In this document: in pieces, positions 52,276-63,775 of the stretch | Layout of the letters: the number at the start of each line of letters is the position of its first letter | Position numbering within the stretch: position 1 is the first letter of the stretch | DNA from: Brachynemurus nebulosus | Lineage: Eukaryota > Arthropoda > Insecta > Neuroptera > Myrmeleontidae | Length of the DNA: 64,000 bases | Direction of reading: 5' to 3' | Assembly: GCA_035578155.1 (NCBI GenBank) | Contig: JAPWDM010000001.1 | Coordinates: 13,367,543-13,431,542, forward strand | The notes under the pieces: model-generated | Databases searched by the model: none | The model's input: the letters and a program-made list of their open reading frames with translations, nothing else | Told to the model about the DNA's origin: nothing | Program-made: the position numbers and the translations under genes

Positions 52276-52623
52276 TACATATTATGTATAGTATAGTACA
52301 GACATATTATAGTATGGGACAAATTAGTAGATTTATTAGTACACGTGTTTGTGGTATATGGTTAATTATTCAACTTGGCAAGTTATACACAAATGACCAT
52401 GCCAACATATTAAACTCACAAATAATTTAATGCCTGTTTTCTCTAATGAAAAATATCAGGCTCAACACTCTCAAATTTATAACTTTTTTATTAACGAACA
52501 ATATAATAAACTTATTTCGATAAAAAAATTATGTTAATTATGTTATTATGTTACAAGAAATATTCCGTTCTTTTTCAATAAGATATCTGGTTAATACTGG
52601 AAAACTGTTTTAAAATACATATA

Positions 52624-53773
52624 AGGTAGAGTCGCCAAATATCGTCCCCTTTTTGAAAAACAATTGTAGGAAAAATAATATTACAGGTAATTAAATGAAT
52701 GAACTGTCAAAAATTAGTTAAAATACTCCTTTATTCGTAAACGTAAACAAAAATGCATTAATTTTGTAACAAACTCTATAAATTTAGCTTTAAAAAAAGT
52801 GTAAATTTTAAAAATAAATTTCTGGATTCCTAATTCGGTCCCCGGAACATTTTATCAGAAACTAAATTTTCTACAGATTTTTTAGAACTTTTCATGTAAG
52901 CTTTCAAAATAGCTCTTGAAATGATAATTATTAGGTACTGCCTTTTTATAACTTATTTCCTTCGGTTATATCGCTTTTACAGCTTTTTTCATTGCTTCCG
53001 GTTCGCACAGCTTTCTCTTTGGCATCTAAAGAATTAAAAAAAAAAATATTAAACAAAAATAGAAAATAATTTTTTTGCAATTCCGAATTAAAAAGTTAAC
53101 TTTATATTTGCCTGTAATAGTGCCAAAATGGCTTACTTTTTTTCACGCGTAATAAAAAGTAGATACTTTTTATTACGCGTGAAAAAAAGTAAGTAAACAA
53201 TTTCATTTCTTTAGTAACGATACAATACAAGCCATAGTCATGCATGAATACTTAATTCAAACAAATATGTTAAAATAATTTTTTTAATGTAACTGTCAAT
53301 CTTTTAATATTTGAGGTTATTTTTCCATTTTTCGTTAATTTTTTAAATTTTATTTCGGGAAAAAAAATATTATATGCAACACGTGCAAAAAACTTCTCCA
53401 TTTTGCAACTTATGGCATAAATAACTATTAAAAAAATCTGGACAGTTAAATGAAATTATTTAAAAATCGTCCCGGGGACGATATATGGTCCACGTAGGGG
53501 GACGTTATTAGGAATTTCCTATTGGTTAAATTAAATAACCATTCCGCAGAAGCACATGACATAACCTAAAATTTTTCGTATCGTTTTTTATCACACGTAA
53601 ATAACGTAAATATCTTGCTGTCGGAATAACGTTTCACACACACTTTTTTACAGTTATCGACTAAGGCAACTAGCATTTGATTTGAGATGTAAAAACGAGA
53701 TGGCATTATTTTATATGCGAAAAATGGAAGGGGACGAAATTAGGTTCAGGGGCGATATTTGACGACTGTAGCT
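52624..53773. mobile_element. TA-flanked TIR element with repeated TCGTCCCC motif
   Basis: The left end AGGTAGAGTCGCCAAATATC with GTCCCC faces the right end GGGGCGATATTTGACGACTG with TAGCT, flanked by TA (52622-52623 and 53774-53775). Internal relatives are TTCGGTCCCCGGAAC (52846) and ATCGTCCCCGGGGACGAT (about 53467), the latter itself a palindrome. It is 1150 bp and non-coding. Confidence 0.82.
53132..53193. repeat. Perfect hairpin, 30 bp arms, 2 nt loop
   Basis: CTTACTTTTTTTCACGCGTA continues with ATAAAAAGTA; then GA; then the exact complement in reverse. There are no mismatches. It lies in the middle of the element at 52624-53773. Confidence 0.97.
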
Positions 53774-55284
53774 TACCTATTTATGCATTATGCCGTAAAT
53801 CGTTGAAAAAAATTGATTCAATATTTTATTCTCAAAATTTGCGCGAAAACGTTTATTAGCTTTCAGTTATGTCACACTTCCTAAATAGGAAAAGAAATTT
53901 TTATTTTTTTTTTTTGGATTAGTTTCCATAGCTAGGTATTTTGATAACTAGTATTTAAAGTAGCGACCCTAGTGACAATAGTGTTGAAGTATAAAAGAAC
54001 GTGACGTCACAGGGCGTTTCTGATTACAAGGTTAATAGTAAAAAATTTGTCAATTAAATTTTTTTTAAATTAAATAATGATAGTTAAAATGAATCAGCAT
54101 AATAAACTCTTGTGTTTATTAGGTATCAATTTTCATTAAAAATTGTTTTAATGGTTTTTCCTAGATACTGTCAAATACCGTATTTAGACATATGTGTATC
54201 TTTGCCTTTCAAACACTGCATCATATTTATACACTCTAAGAAAAAAAGGTCAAAAACGTGTAAAATAACTTAAATTTAGAGCAAAATTACTCCTCGCTCT
54301 GAAAATATGCACTATTATTTGTGTAATATGAAAAAATTGGTGTATTTTTATATAATTACTGTTTTTTTTTTAATATTACACAAATAAAGGTGTAACTTTG
54401 GATTTTTACAACGTTTTTGGTTTATTTTTACACCACTAAATAGCAAAACCCATGCGCGCGCATATGATTTTATGTATTTTAAAATTATCTGTTATTGGAT
54501 TACTTGCTGTATTATTTATACGTACATAAGTAATATTCTTAAAGGTTAAAAGTTATAGTTTCAAATTAGCTGAATTAAACAAAAGTATTTTTTAATAAGA
54601 TATATAGTTAATGTAATTATAACGTGTATGATAAATTAATCTTTAAATATGTTGCAAAAACAGTGTTATAGTGGTGTACTGGTGTTTTGTTTTCATATGC
54701 ATTGTCAAAATGGCTTCTGGAATAATGTGCAAAGAATACTGTAATATAAATTTGTTTGTTTCCAAAATGCTGTCCTGATGATGCATTTAAAATATTTCAG
54801 GTAAGTTAATTTTTTTAATTTTGCTTCATACAAATAGTTATGTAATTTGATAAAAGTTTATTTTACAATTTGACTAATAATTTATTTTGGGGGGTTCTCA
54901 ATTTCTGTGAAAATTAAAACATTATCTACAATTCAGATATCTTTCATTCAGATATGTCTAAAAAATTATATAATGCTTGTAAATTGGTAAAATCTGTAGT
55001 GATAAAAGGATTATACATATTTTTTTACTAAAATTTATTGACTTGGGAAACAAAATACCTACAACTATTTATCAAATTTTAATCAACAGAAACTCTAATT
55101 AAAGTAGGTATATAATATTTCGTTTTTTTGTCATCGAAGATGACGTATTAATATCGTTGTGTGATTGAATTGAACACGTGATTGAATAATTATAACATTT
55201 AACAAACTACTACATTATAGTTAACAAACAACTATAGAGTTAACAAAAAATCATAAATTAACACTTTCACTGAGATGCCCTTAC

Positions 55285-55997
55285 TTACAAGTAAACGTCC
55301 CGAGGCCGGACCTATCGATTTTGATGAAACTTAGATATGTTGTAGAACACTAAAAAATAAGCGACACGTATTTTTCTTTATCGGCGGAAAAACGGTTTGA
55401 AGGGGTGAAATCGCCCTCCAAAAATTGGGGTAAAAATTTTTTTTTTAAATATCTCGAAAACGGTAAGAGATAGAGCAAAAGCTTAAATTGGCGATATTGC
55501 TCCTTTTTAAAGAGCTATCTATTGGTATGCAATTTGTTCAAATTGTGTCAACAGGGGTGGCTGGGGGTTAAAATTTAGGGGTTAATTTTGCAAGAAGGGG
55601 GTGAAAATTAAACAATATAAAAATTTTGTTTACAGATTTGAAATCTACGTCAAAAAATTTTTATATTGTTTAATTTTCACCCCCTTTTTGCAAAATTTAC
55701 CCCTCAATTTTAACCCCCAGCCACCCCTGTTGACACAATTTGAACAAATTGTATACCAATAGATAGCTCTTTAAAAAAGAGCAATATCGCCAATTTAAAC
55801 TTTTGCTTTATCTCTTACCGTTTTCGAGATATTTAAAAAATTAAATTTTTACCCCAATTTTTGGATGGCGATTTCACGCCTTCAAACCGTTTTTCCGCCG
55901 ATAAAGAAAAATACGTGTCGCTTATTTTTTAGTGTTCTATAATATATCTAAGTTTCATCAAAATCGATAGGTCCGGCCTCGGGACGTTTACTTGTTA
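55285..55997. repeat. Repeat F fold-back, 713 bp palindrome
   Basis: Arms of about 344 bp (55285-55628 and 55653-55997) are near-perfect reverse complements around a short centre that includes AGATTTGAAATCT. The ends carry ACAAGTAAACGTCCCGAGG and its complement. A single-arm copy is at 45795-46160. Confidence 0.95.
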
Positions 55998-56176
55998 GTG
56001 CGTGTCAAGAACACGCACTTAACGAATTTTTTTTTTTTTTGCTTTACAGTAATATAAATTCGTAACAGGTTTAAATTGAAACGACGTATGGAAATCGAGT
56101 TTTTTAAGTAATAATAACAATGGTAATAATAATAATGGAATTTAACGTTCGTTTTTTAGACAATGGTATGTAACGG

Positions 56177-56476
56177 ACGTCACTCACATCATTATTTCTC
56201 AACTTTTTCATGATGATATGGGCGGAGAACAAGAAAAGCGGTATAAAGATTTGGCAGGTGTCCGTCTACAACCGTCTTCTTAAGGACGATGTCGATATTC
56301 ATCTGGAATTACGATGCGAAATAGCAGAAAACTTTCACCAGCATATAACCGGTTACGGAATTCAAACCCTCAGTCTACCAGTTCGGAAGTGCCAGTGCCT
56401 AAGCACGCCGGGTTACTTTGCTAGTGAGTTTTTTAATCAAAATTTTAATATCTGTACATTCATTAAAATAACCTAA
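56177..56476 (+). pseudogene. Short open frame in a GC-richer patch, possible exon remnant
   Basis: One hundred open codons include IWQVSVYNRLLKDDVDIHLE and ENFHQHITGYGIQTLSLPV. GTGAGT at 56424-56429 would be a strong donor, and CGTTCGTTTTTTAG ending at 56159 would be an acceptor, but the frame has a stop between the acceptor and 56177. A second frame in the same patch reads DDMGGEQEKRYKDLAGVRLQ before a stop. I recognise no family. It may be a piece of host gene caught inside the TIR element, or chance. Confidence 0.25.
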
Positions 56477-57761
56477 AAGTAATTGTGTAGCAAAAACGAA
56501 ATTTTCTTAATTTTAAATTGCTGTGAAATAGTTATTGAAAAAAGAAAAAATAAGTTTGACCAGTTTAATTGGCAGTTACACTGCAAAATAAAGATTACCT
56601 ATGTTCATGAAAGCAAGTAAACGTTCATAATAAAACTTTTATAATCTTACTTTTTTGGAGTGTTAATTTTAAAATTTACCAAAAAAATTATTATTTTATC
56701 ATACGACACACTTATATAGAAATTTAGACATAATAAGCAAAATATTTAACATCTCGAATCTTTTTGTATATAATTCCAAATTATTCTATACGTCATATTA
56801 TTATAAATATTTATGTAAAAAAACCATCAATAATCTTTTTTGATTCGTTATTTTCAATTAAGTTGAATCAGTTTATTTTTTTCAGCACAATTGAATCACT
56901 CATACTGATTTAGTTGAATTGAATCAGAATGAGTGATTCAGTTGGATTAATATTACACTTTTCTGGGTGTAAACATTACTATATAAGTGTGTAAAATTAC
57001 ATTTTCAGGTGTACAGGCGTGGTTTAAAAATACATTAATATGATGTAATTTTACGTTTAACTGCGCACTATTGCGAACTGAATGTGTAAAATTACATCTT
57101 GTTGTGTAGTTAATACACAAATAAAACGTAATCTATTACACACCTGGACCGTAATTTTACGTACGACATGTGTAAAACTACACATATGAGTGAGTAATAA
57201 TTACACCATGATGGTGTAATTTTCACCTTCGTACATTACGGTTTGTAATGTTACTGTCATTATAGAAGGCATTTAATTGCCTCCTATAATAGTAGTAAAA
57301 CGGTACATTTTTTTCTTAGAGTGTATGGAATAGTCATCTTTTTCTTTTTTATTAAATTTTCTTTGTAAATGAATAAATATGGGATCACTTACATTTAAGA
57401 GAAATCATTTATTGGTTGCAAAAAATTGATATTTTATTCTGAAGATACAGTGGAAAAGGTGCAAAAAGAAACGATTCTATAATTGCAGAATTAAATAAAT
57501 ATTATACAAAAACTGCATTTCAAAGCGAAATTACTACGTACCAGAGATCAACTAAGGATCAGCTAGGAAATGATAAAAATACTATCCAAAATTTATTTAC
57601 CTTTCTTAACTTCATATTTTGTATCATATCTCAGTTTTTAATTCGTCCTTGTATGGCCATGTAGTTGAAAACAAAGATGTCTTAAAACTAGCCGTATATA
57701 CCCACCCGATGGGATTTACCATCGGCAATATCTCAGGATGTCAATCAGTGTTAAAATAGTT

Positions 57762-57990
57762 ATTTTCGATACATATGCGTAAAGAGAGGTATTCTAGTAG
57801 GCTTAAATTGGGGCACGAGTCTAAGGGACTGACGTATACACAACGGGATCGAGTGCGCTCTATATCCCTACTCGCCTAACGGCTCGTGGAGTTAAGCGCA
57901 CGAGATCTTGTTGTGTATGCGTCAGTCTCTTTAGCGAGTGCCTCAGTTTAAGCCTATTGGACACTTCACTTTACGCATACGTATCGAACA
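57762..57990. mobile_element. Fold-back MITE with roughly 100 bp arms
   Basis: TTTCGATACATATGCGTAAA on the left faces TTTACGCATACGTATCGAA on the right. Inner paired words are TAGGCTTAAATTGGGGCACG with CGAGTGCCTCAGTTTAAGCC, and GACTGACGTATACACAAC with GTTGTGTATGCGTCAGTC. The arms differ at roughly one base in eight. Locally GC-rich. No target duplication was resolved. Confidence 0.8.
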
Positions 57991-58134
57991 TAAGTTTTTA
58001 TAACGACGGCTTCTAAAGTTTAATAGAGAGAAAAGAATTAATTATTTTTATGCAATTTTTGAAAATAGTAGGGTTAATTCTATTTTATAATGTTATATGA
58101 AAAATACTATATTGTACAATAAGTGGGAAAAGAG

Positions 58135-58212
58135 GCTTATTTCTCACGAATATGAGTTTGTTGCGCGAGCCCGCAAGGCGAGTGCAACAATTCGTATGAG
58201 TGAGAAATAAGC
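58135..58212. repeat. Hairpin repeat H, copy 2
   Basis: GCTTATTTCTCACGAATATG pairs with TTCGTATGAGTGAGAAATAAG. The loop contains CGCGAGCCCGCAAGGCGAG. Same design as 1938-2018. Confidence 0.65.
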
Positions 58213-58420
58213 TTTTCACACGTATTTTACACTATACTATTTCTACGAGCACATTTTTTTTCGTAAAATTTAACATAAATAATTAAAATAAAATTTAAAT
58301 AAGTAGTAAAAAATTTTTAAATTTAGAAGCTCAATGCTAAAATGTTCAAATTTTACCAAAGCATATACTTTGAAACTATGGCAACAATAATAAATAATCA
58401 ACACACATATATGTATATTT

Positions 58421-58530
58421 TTAGTATTATTTAGTATTATTTAGTATTATTTAGTATTATTTAGTATTATTTAGTATTATTTAGTATTATTTAGTATTAT
58501 TTAGTATTATTTAGTATTATTTAGTATTAT
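58421..58530 (+). repeat. Perfect 10 bp minisatellite, 11 units
   Basis: TTAGTATTAT is repeated eleven times without a mismatch, implying very recent expansion. Confidence 0.99.
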
Positions 58531-58775
58531 TTCTATATCCAATCAATCAAGTCTATGGAACCATGTACGTCCCACGTTATTTTTCTCAATTAATATTCTG
58601 TTTGTGTCTTTAAAGTTTGAGTGTATGTTTTTTTTTTATTTAGTTGATGTATTCCACACGTCTCAATATCAAAAATCGTATTTTTTCGTCCACGTCCATT
58701 AAAAAATTGGTAGCAAAATTGTCTCTGAATCTGATCATATCTGATTCATGAACGTGTGCAAGTGGGTACAAAAAA

Positions 58776-58807
58776 TGTCCCGTGAATCATATATGATTCA
58801 CGGGACA
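58776..58807. repeat. Perfect 32 bp palindrome
   Basis: TGTCCCGTGAATCATA is followed directly by its exact reverse complement TATGATTCACGGGACA. There is no loop. The words TGATTCATGAACGTG just upstream partly echo it. Confidence 0.98.
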
Positions 58808-58809
58808 AG

Positions 58810-60200
58810 GAACCTGTTAAACTAACGGAACAGCCTACTTTTATATTATATTAAGGCGTGGGAAATAATTTCCCACTGTATTTCCGCACAGTGTGGGCAA
58901 TTGTTAATTTTTACATAGTTAGCTGTGCACAAAATGTTACTTTTAATAGTACGAGTAGAAAAAAAATTTTTTTATTAATTTGTAGATCGTTTTTAATTTT
59001 TTTATTAATTTGTTGATCGTTTCCATGTTAATTTGAATATGAATATCATTGACAAATGAATATTATTATTTTCTCGCATAGTTTTAGCTACTTTCACGCA
59101 CAGTTGTACTTTCGCGCACAGTTACTGTCGTTTGTTTTACAATGATATGAAAACTGCTCTTTACGCCCACTACACAACGCTCAAATATTGAACTTTAGAA
59201 GCGGGTGTTATAAAAATTTATTAAAAAGGGATTATTTACTTTAATAACCATAGTAACATATTTTTATATAATATCTCCAACTTCAAAACTGACAAATTTC
59301 TATACAAATTTTCATTCTATATTTAACCCACTTAGGGGACGAATTTTCAAAAATCCTTTCTTAGTGCTCACCTACGGTACATAAGGAACTCCTGAGCAAA
59401 ATTTCATCCTTCTAATTCCATCGGTTTAGGCTGTGCGTTGTCTGTCAGTCAGTCAGTCAGTCAGTGTTAGAAAATTAAGTAGATATAAATAAAAAAGTAA
59501 AATAAATCATTTAAAAAAACAATACCTTCACTCGATCTAAAAATCGACCTTTTTGAACATACCTACATAGTTATATTGGAAATATGAAATTACAAGAATT
59601 TGAAGAAATAGAGGAAATATGTTTTATTGATCTATCTGTGTATATATACAATTTTTGGGAAATACGTTTAAGTTGTTAAAAAAAAAGTTTGTGAAAATAG
59701 AAGTAAGATTGCGTAGGCATAATACCTACAGGCTATTTTGTTTGTGACATCTTCTAAATTGGGGTAAAGAAAATGTGTTTTCAGTTTACAATTTATTACC
59801 AAAAAAATACATTAAATAGTAATTTCATTGCTTAAAAGAAAATAGAACAAACAAATTAATAAAGGACGAAAACTATATTGATTGTTTTTGTGCGGCTAAA
59901 GATAATTCTTTTTCTTCTTATGCAAAGTTAAATACAAATTAGGTAGAAAAAAATACTAAACTGAAAAAGGACATTCACAGGTCAAATTTTTATTGAATAT
60001 TTGAAAATCAAATTGATTTCAAAACTGAATATCATTTATTAAATGAGTCACCAAAAATTATTTTTATCTATAAGTTAATGCAAATTATAATGCTTTTACT
60101 TTGCCATTCATGTAGGCTATATTGATAACTGACACGGGGGTGTGGTCAAAAAAACATGGCTGATTTTTGTGTGCAACGAAAAATCTATTACTGTCAGTAG
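58810..60200. other. AT-rich stretch, one repeat fragment
   Basis: Only the unit at 59300-59465 is recognised. ATTTTTTTATTAATTTGT and GATCGTTT words at 58965-59025 form a short local duplication. Confidence 0.4.
59300..59465 (+). repeat. Single unit of the 130 bp block with (TCAG)n tail
   Basis: CCACTTAGGGGACGAATTTT, CTTAGTGCTCACCTACGG and AAAATTTCATCCTTCTA match units of 30880-31725. It ends with GGCTGTGCGTTGTC and five GTCA repeats (59443-59465). Confidence 0.75.
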
Positions 60201-60220
60201 TCGTTTATTTCAATTAAATT

Positions 60221-60490
60221 ATGTTACCTTTAAGCGAAATATTTAACTGGGCTGGTTCTAATCCACCTCAGAAAAATTTTATTTATGCTGAGAAAATTCT
60301 TCAAGCTCATCGTTTGATAAAATGTGAAAGAAATGAAGGAAGTTTGAATAGTAACTCTGTTTGTTTTACTGCACTGTGTTTGCAAAGTTCGCATTTAAAA
60401 GAACTTACACACGAAATTAATGCATCAATTTCCAAAAATGGGAAAATTTCATTTGTTAAATGCTCACAAACCCACAATTTATTAAATTAG
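60221..60490 (+). pseudogene. N-terminal fragment of a SWIM/YqaJ-type protein gene
   Basis: The 89-codon frame starts MLPLSEIFNWAG and reads KNFIYAEKILQAHRLIKCER, then ALCLQSSHLKELTHEINASI, then KNGKISFVKCS before diverging and stopping. The order of an initial LSEIFxWAG, EKIL-AxxLIxC, a CLQSSHLK-HEI block and an xGxIxxxxCS end matches the start of insect proteins that continue into a SWIM zinc finger (CxC...CxH) and a YqaJ-like nuclease domain (from memory). Here the frame leaves the family at the first SWIM cysteine: CSQTHNLLN takes the place of CSC. No donor GT is available at that point. The fragment is thus cut at the zinc finger and cannot encode the nuclease. It faces the THAP fragment on the other strand 34 bp away. 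Function in the host, if any, is unknown. Confidence 0.5.
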
Positions 60491-60523
60491 ATTATCTACA
60501 ATATGTTTAAACAGTCGACTTAC

Positions 60524-60805
60524 TTGGTAATATAAAATCACTTCTTTTGAAATGTAACGAACATACTCTTATATGCGGATTCACATTCTTTATTTTTAAA
60601 ACACGCAACCATGCTTCTAGTCTGTCGATTTTTTCCATTTTTCCAAATATATTTTCAATATAATGTAAATAAAACTACTACCGGGCTTAGGAATAGCATG
60701 AAAACTAATTTCTAAATTTTCGTGAGATTTACTCCCACAACCATTTACAGCACAATAAACTCTGCTCTTATTCTTTTTACGCAAAGGTAATTTTATAATT
60801 TCCAT
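60524..60805 (-). CDS. THAP-type zinc-finger exon(s), partial or decayed
   Basis: From ATG at 60805 the minus strand reads KSRVYCAVNGCGSK (zinc ligands C18 and C23), then EISFHAIPKP. It picks up in another frame as EAWLRVLKIKNVNPHIRV, then CSLHFKRSDFILPS, which supplies the last C-x2-H ligands and the F-x-x-x-DF segment of a THAP domain. The shift can be explained by a 65 bp intron (60617-60681, GTAGTA...CTAG), which gives a C-to-C spacing of about 36 residues, inside the usual range; a frameshift is the other option. The segment ends at AA|GTAAGT (donor at 60523), a strong splice site, so a further exon would lie to the left. THAP domains bind DNA and occur both in P-element/Kolobok transposases and in host factors. 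No downstream exon was identified. Confidence 0.5.
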
Positions 60806-60953
60806 ACTGTTTTTAAAAAAATATGTTTTATATTTTAATTTAAACTAATGTCAAACTCTAATAATTTACTTAGGTGCACACTAAAATTAATTATTTTTTC
60901 GGCCACCAGCTGTCATGATCAAAGTGGTCAGTTCCCAATAGTAAAGCTACAGC

Positions 60954-61225
60954 TATAAAAAGTGAAAGTATGATAATTTGATAATAATTTCAATTTGAAC
61001 ATATTGCAATTTTCACCACGTCTTTACGTTATGGGACCAACGAAATCCGGGAAATTAGAAGGGAAGTCTGGAGGGAATTATTCGTATATAATGTATGTGC
61101 GTCTATTGGCGTTTAAGTTAATAAATATCTCCCGACTTACTGGGAATAAAGAACTGAAACTAGACTCAAAACAATTTTATTTATGGATCATTGAAAGTAG
61201 TAAAACTTTGACACATTTTGGTTAG
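60954..61225 (+). other. Open frame with TATA-like sequence upstream, not recognised
   Basis: A TATAAAAAG word at 60954 precedes a 76-codon frame (60995-61225) in a slightly GC-richer patch (LEGKSGGNYSYIMYVRLLA). I know no family that fits, and the length is close to chance, so it is listed as an observation only. Confidence 0.15.
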
Positions 61226-61368
61226 TGGTTCTAAGGTTACGTCATTGTTTAGCGAATTTCCAAAACTGGAAATTCAGCTCTTACACCCGTTCTCATGACG
61301 CAACGTGAGGCCGAGACTATAACAAAAATATGTTTTGAGGTCTCTAGAATACGAAAATGATATTCACT

Positions 61369-61476
<108 letters not shown>

Positions 61477-61984
61477 ATATTTATGTGTTCCCACGATAAC
61501 TTTCAAACGAAACGTTTAATGCTTATGAAATTTGGTGTGCATACTGAAAACTGAATTGGCTCGGCTAAGATCGTTAGCCAGACACGTCGGATGCCCAGAA
61601 GTAGGTTTTCTGGCTATTTTTTTATCATTTTTTATCATTCGATCCTATCATTAGACAATTCGATTTTTACGTCGTTGGAAAAGAAAAAAATTATGAGGAA
61701 AATGTCCTTATAATTTTCTTTCTATGTTAAGTAGTTTTCGAGAAAATTGTAATTTTTCACTTTTGAGTCACTTTGCTCTCTTTGTCAATGTAATAAGTAA
61801 TTTATATTTCTATCTCAATTGGTTATAAAATATAGAAAACTAGCATTTTTTTTACGATTTTTTGCGTAAAACAAGTGATAACTATTCAACATGTATATAT
61901 TAATTGTATTAATAAACATATCTTCTGTAATATTATTAAGTGTTATAAAAAAATAACATAATATGTTTGTAAGCATGGAAAAAA

Positions 61985-62885
61985 ATTTTAAATGGATCAA
62001 TTTTGAAAATTTTTTCACTAATAATCATTAATGCTAGAAAGTTAAATAATTTTAAATGGATTTAAGGTATCTTATGTAAGATCCATCAGAGTATTGCATG
62101 GGGACCTAAAAACACCAAAAATGAATTACCCAATCGATTTTGAAAATTTTTTCACCGTTAGTAAGTTAAAGTATTTGAACTAAATAAGTTATTATATGAT
62201 GTCCGCAAAAACCTTACGGACTGCCATAAGTTATATGAGATCCCTAGAACCCTTTTTTACTGTTAGAAAGATGAACTTTACACTAAAATTATTTTAGATG
62301 AATAAAGATTATGTTGTTGAGTTCCGCCATGGTTCACTCTTCCCATAATTGTAAAAAGTAAACTAACCGCCCAATTTTGAAATTTTTTTCAGTTAGCTAA
62401 ACTATTTTAGATAGATAATTATTACGTTATGTAAGGTCCGCAAGGGTCCATAGGACCCAAAATTGTCAAAAATAATCTAACCGACCGATTTTGAAAATTG
62501 TTTCACTGTTAGGGAGCTAAGCTATTTTAGATAGGTATAGATTACGTTATGTAGGGTCCGCCAGGGTCCATGGGACCCAAAAGTGTCAAAAATAAACTAA
62601 CCAACCGATTTTGAAAATTTTTTCACTGTTAGAGAGCTAAACTATTTTAGATGGATGTAAATTACGTTATGTAAGGTCCGCCAGGGTCCGTGGGATCAAA
62701 AATTGTCAAAAATAAAATAACCGACCGATTTTGAAAATTTTTTCACTGTTAGAGAGCTAAACTATTTTAGATAGATATAGATTACGTTATGTAAGGTCCG
62801 ATAGCGTCAGTGGGACCCAAAAGTGTCAGAAATAAAATAACTGACCGATTTTGAAAATTTTTCACTATTACAGAGGTAAACTATT
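61985..62885 (+). repeat. Tandem array of about 120 bp units, array 2
   Basis: It has the same unit as array 1 (CCGATTTTGAAAATTTTTTC, GAGCTAAACTATTTTAGAT, TTACGTTATGTAAGGTCCG). About seven to eight units, the left two or three diverged as in array 1. Units here often read GTTAGAGAGCTAAAC where array 1 has GTTACAGAGCTAAAC, so the arrays were homogenised separately. Confidence 0.95.
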
Positions 62886-63775
62886 TGGGGTAACTTGGAA
62901 TATGGACTTTTCCCCTGAGTATCGGCGGTAACATTTCGAAAAATTTTATGAAATATAATTAAATAATACTCTATCTTCAAGTTAAATAAAACCAAGAAAC
63001 TAAGCTGAGTGTATATGTGTTGTCACAACACTGAGGTAATAAAATATAAACGTGTTCTCTGTTCGCTGCATAGAACCTGGATCCGAAATGTTTTGATGAG
63101 CCACAGAGTATATGTGTACACATAGCTATATGCATATAACTGAACGTAATGATTTTCCCCCTTAATGTTGATGTGGCTTCGCTATGTCGTCTGCGCGGAA
63201 CGTGCGGTGGAGACATTTCATTTCCCGTATAAATTATTTCAGGATAGCCCAATATGTGTGCATTGATTATTCTCATTGAAGTATATTCCTCCATATATTG
63301 GAATTTCAGTTATGAAATTCATTTGCGCTGGTCTTCGGGTGAGTATACCTGCTATATCAGAATATTCGGGGTATACATGCGGGAGGTAACTACCGACGTA
63401 TAACACTTTTCAATAATAAAACCAAAAAAACGCACAGGACATGTTTAAACAGGACAATGTGCTTGTAAATAACTTTCAGTTTTGTTCACTGAATTATATA
63501 ATTTATTTTAGTTATTGAATAAAATAAGAAACTTTTTGTAAGCAACCTCGACTGAGCGTGACCATAAATAAACTGTTTATATGTGATGGCACATACGAAA
63601 AGGTACACTTTGTACAATTATAGAAGTGAATTTCAAAAACAAAGTCAATTCAATATAATTTTGAGTATTTGATTTTTTTTAGATTATTTATTGCACTAAT
63701 ACAAAAATTAGATAATACAAATACTGGACGCTTTTATTTCTAAAATTAGCCAGTTTTTATACTAAATATTTTTAG
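62886..63775. other. Stretch of mixed composition, unassigned
   Basis: The part 62990-63300 is less AT-rich and includes a 105-codon minus-strand frame (62977-63294) and, on the plus strand, LNVDVASLCRLRGTCGGDI before a GTATAA. No family is recognised for either. Confidence 0.35.

Larger units (their letters stand above)
54232..57323. mobile_element. 3.1 kb TA-flanked TIR element with many TTACAC words
   Basis: The left end CACTCTAAGAAAAAAAGG and right end TTTTTTTCTTAGAGTG are inverted repeats flanked by TA (54230-54231 and 57324-57325). The first 200 bp and last 380 bp are full of GTGTAAAATTACA and related words in both orientations, giving long clusters of likely binding sites. Inside lie a fold-back of repeat F (55285-55997) and a GC-richer patch with a short open frame (56177-56476). 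At this size it may derive from an autonomous element, but no transposase is recognisable. Confidence 0.78.

Noticed and set aside
62977..63294. 105-codon minus-strand frame
   Set aside because: The composition is not AT-driven, but there is no recognisable motif, splice context or neighbour to support a gene.
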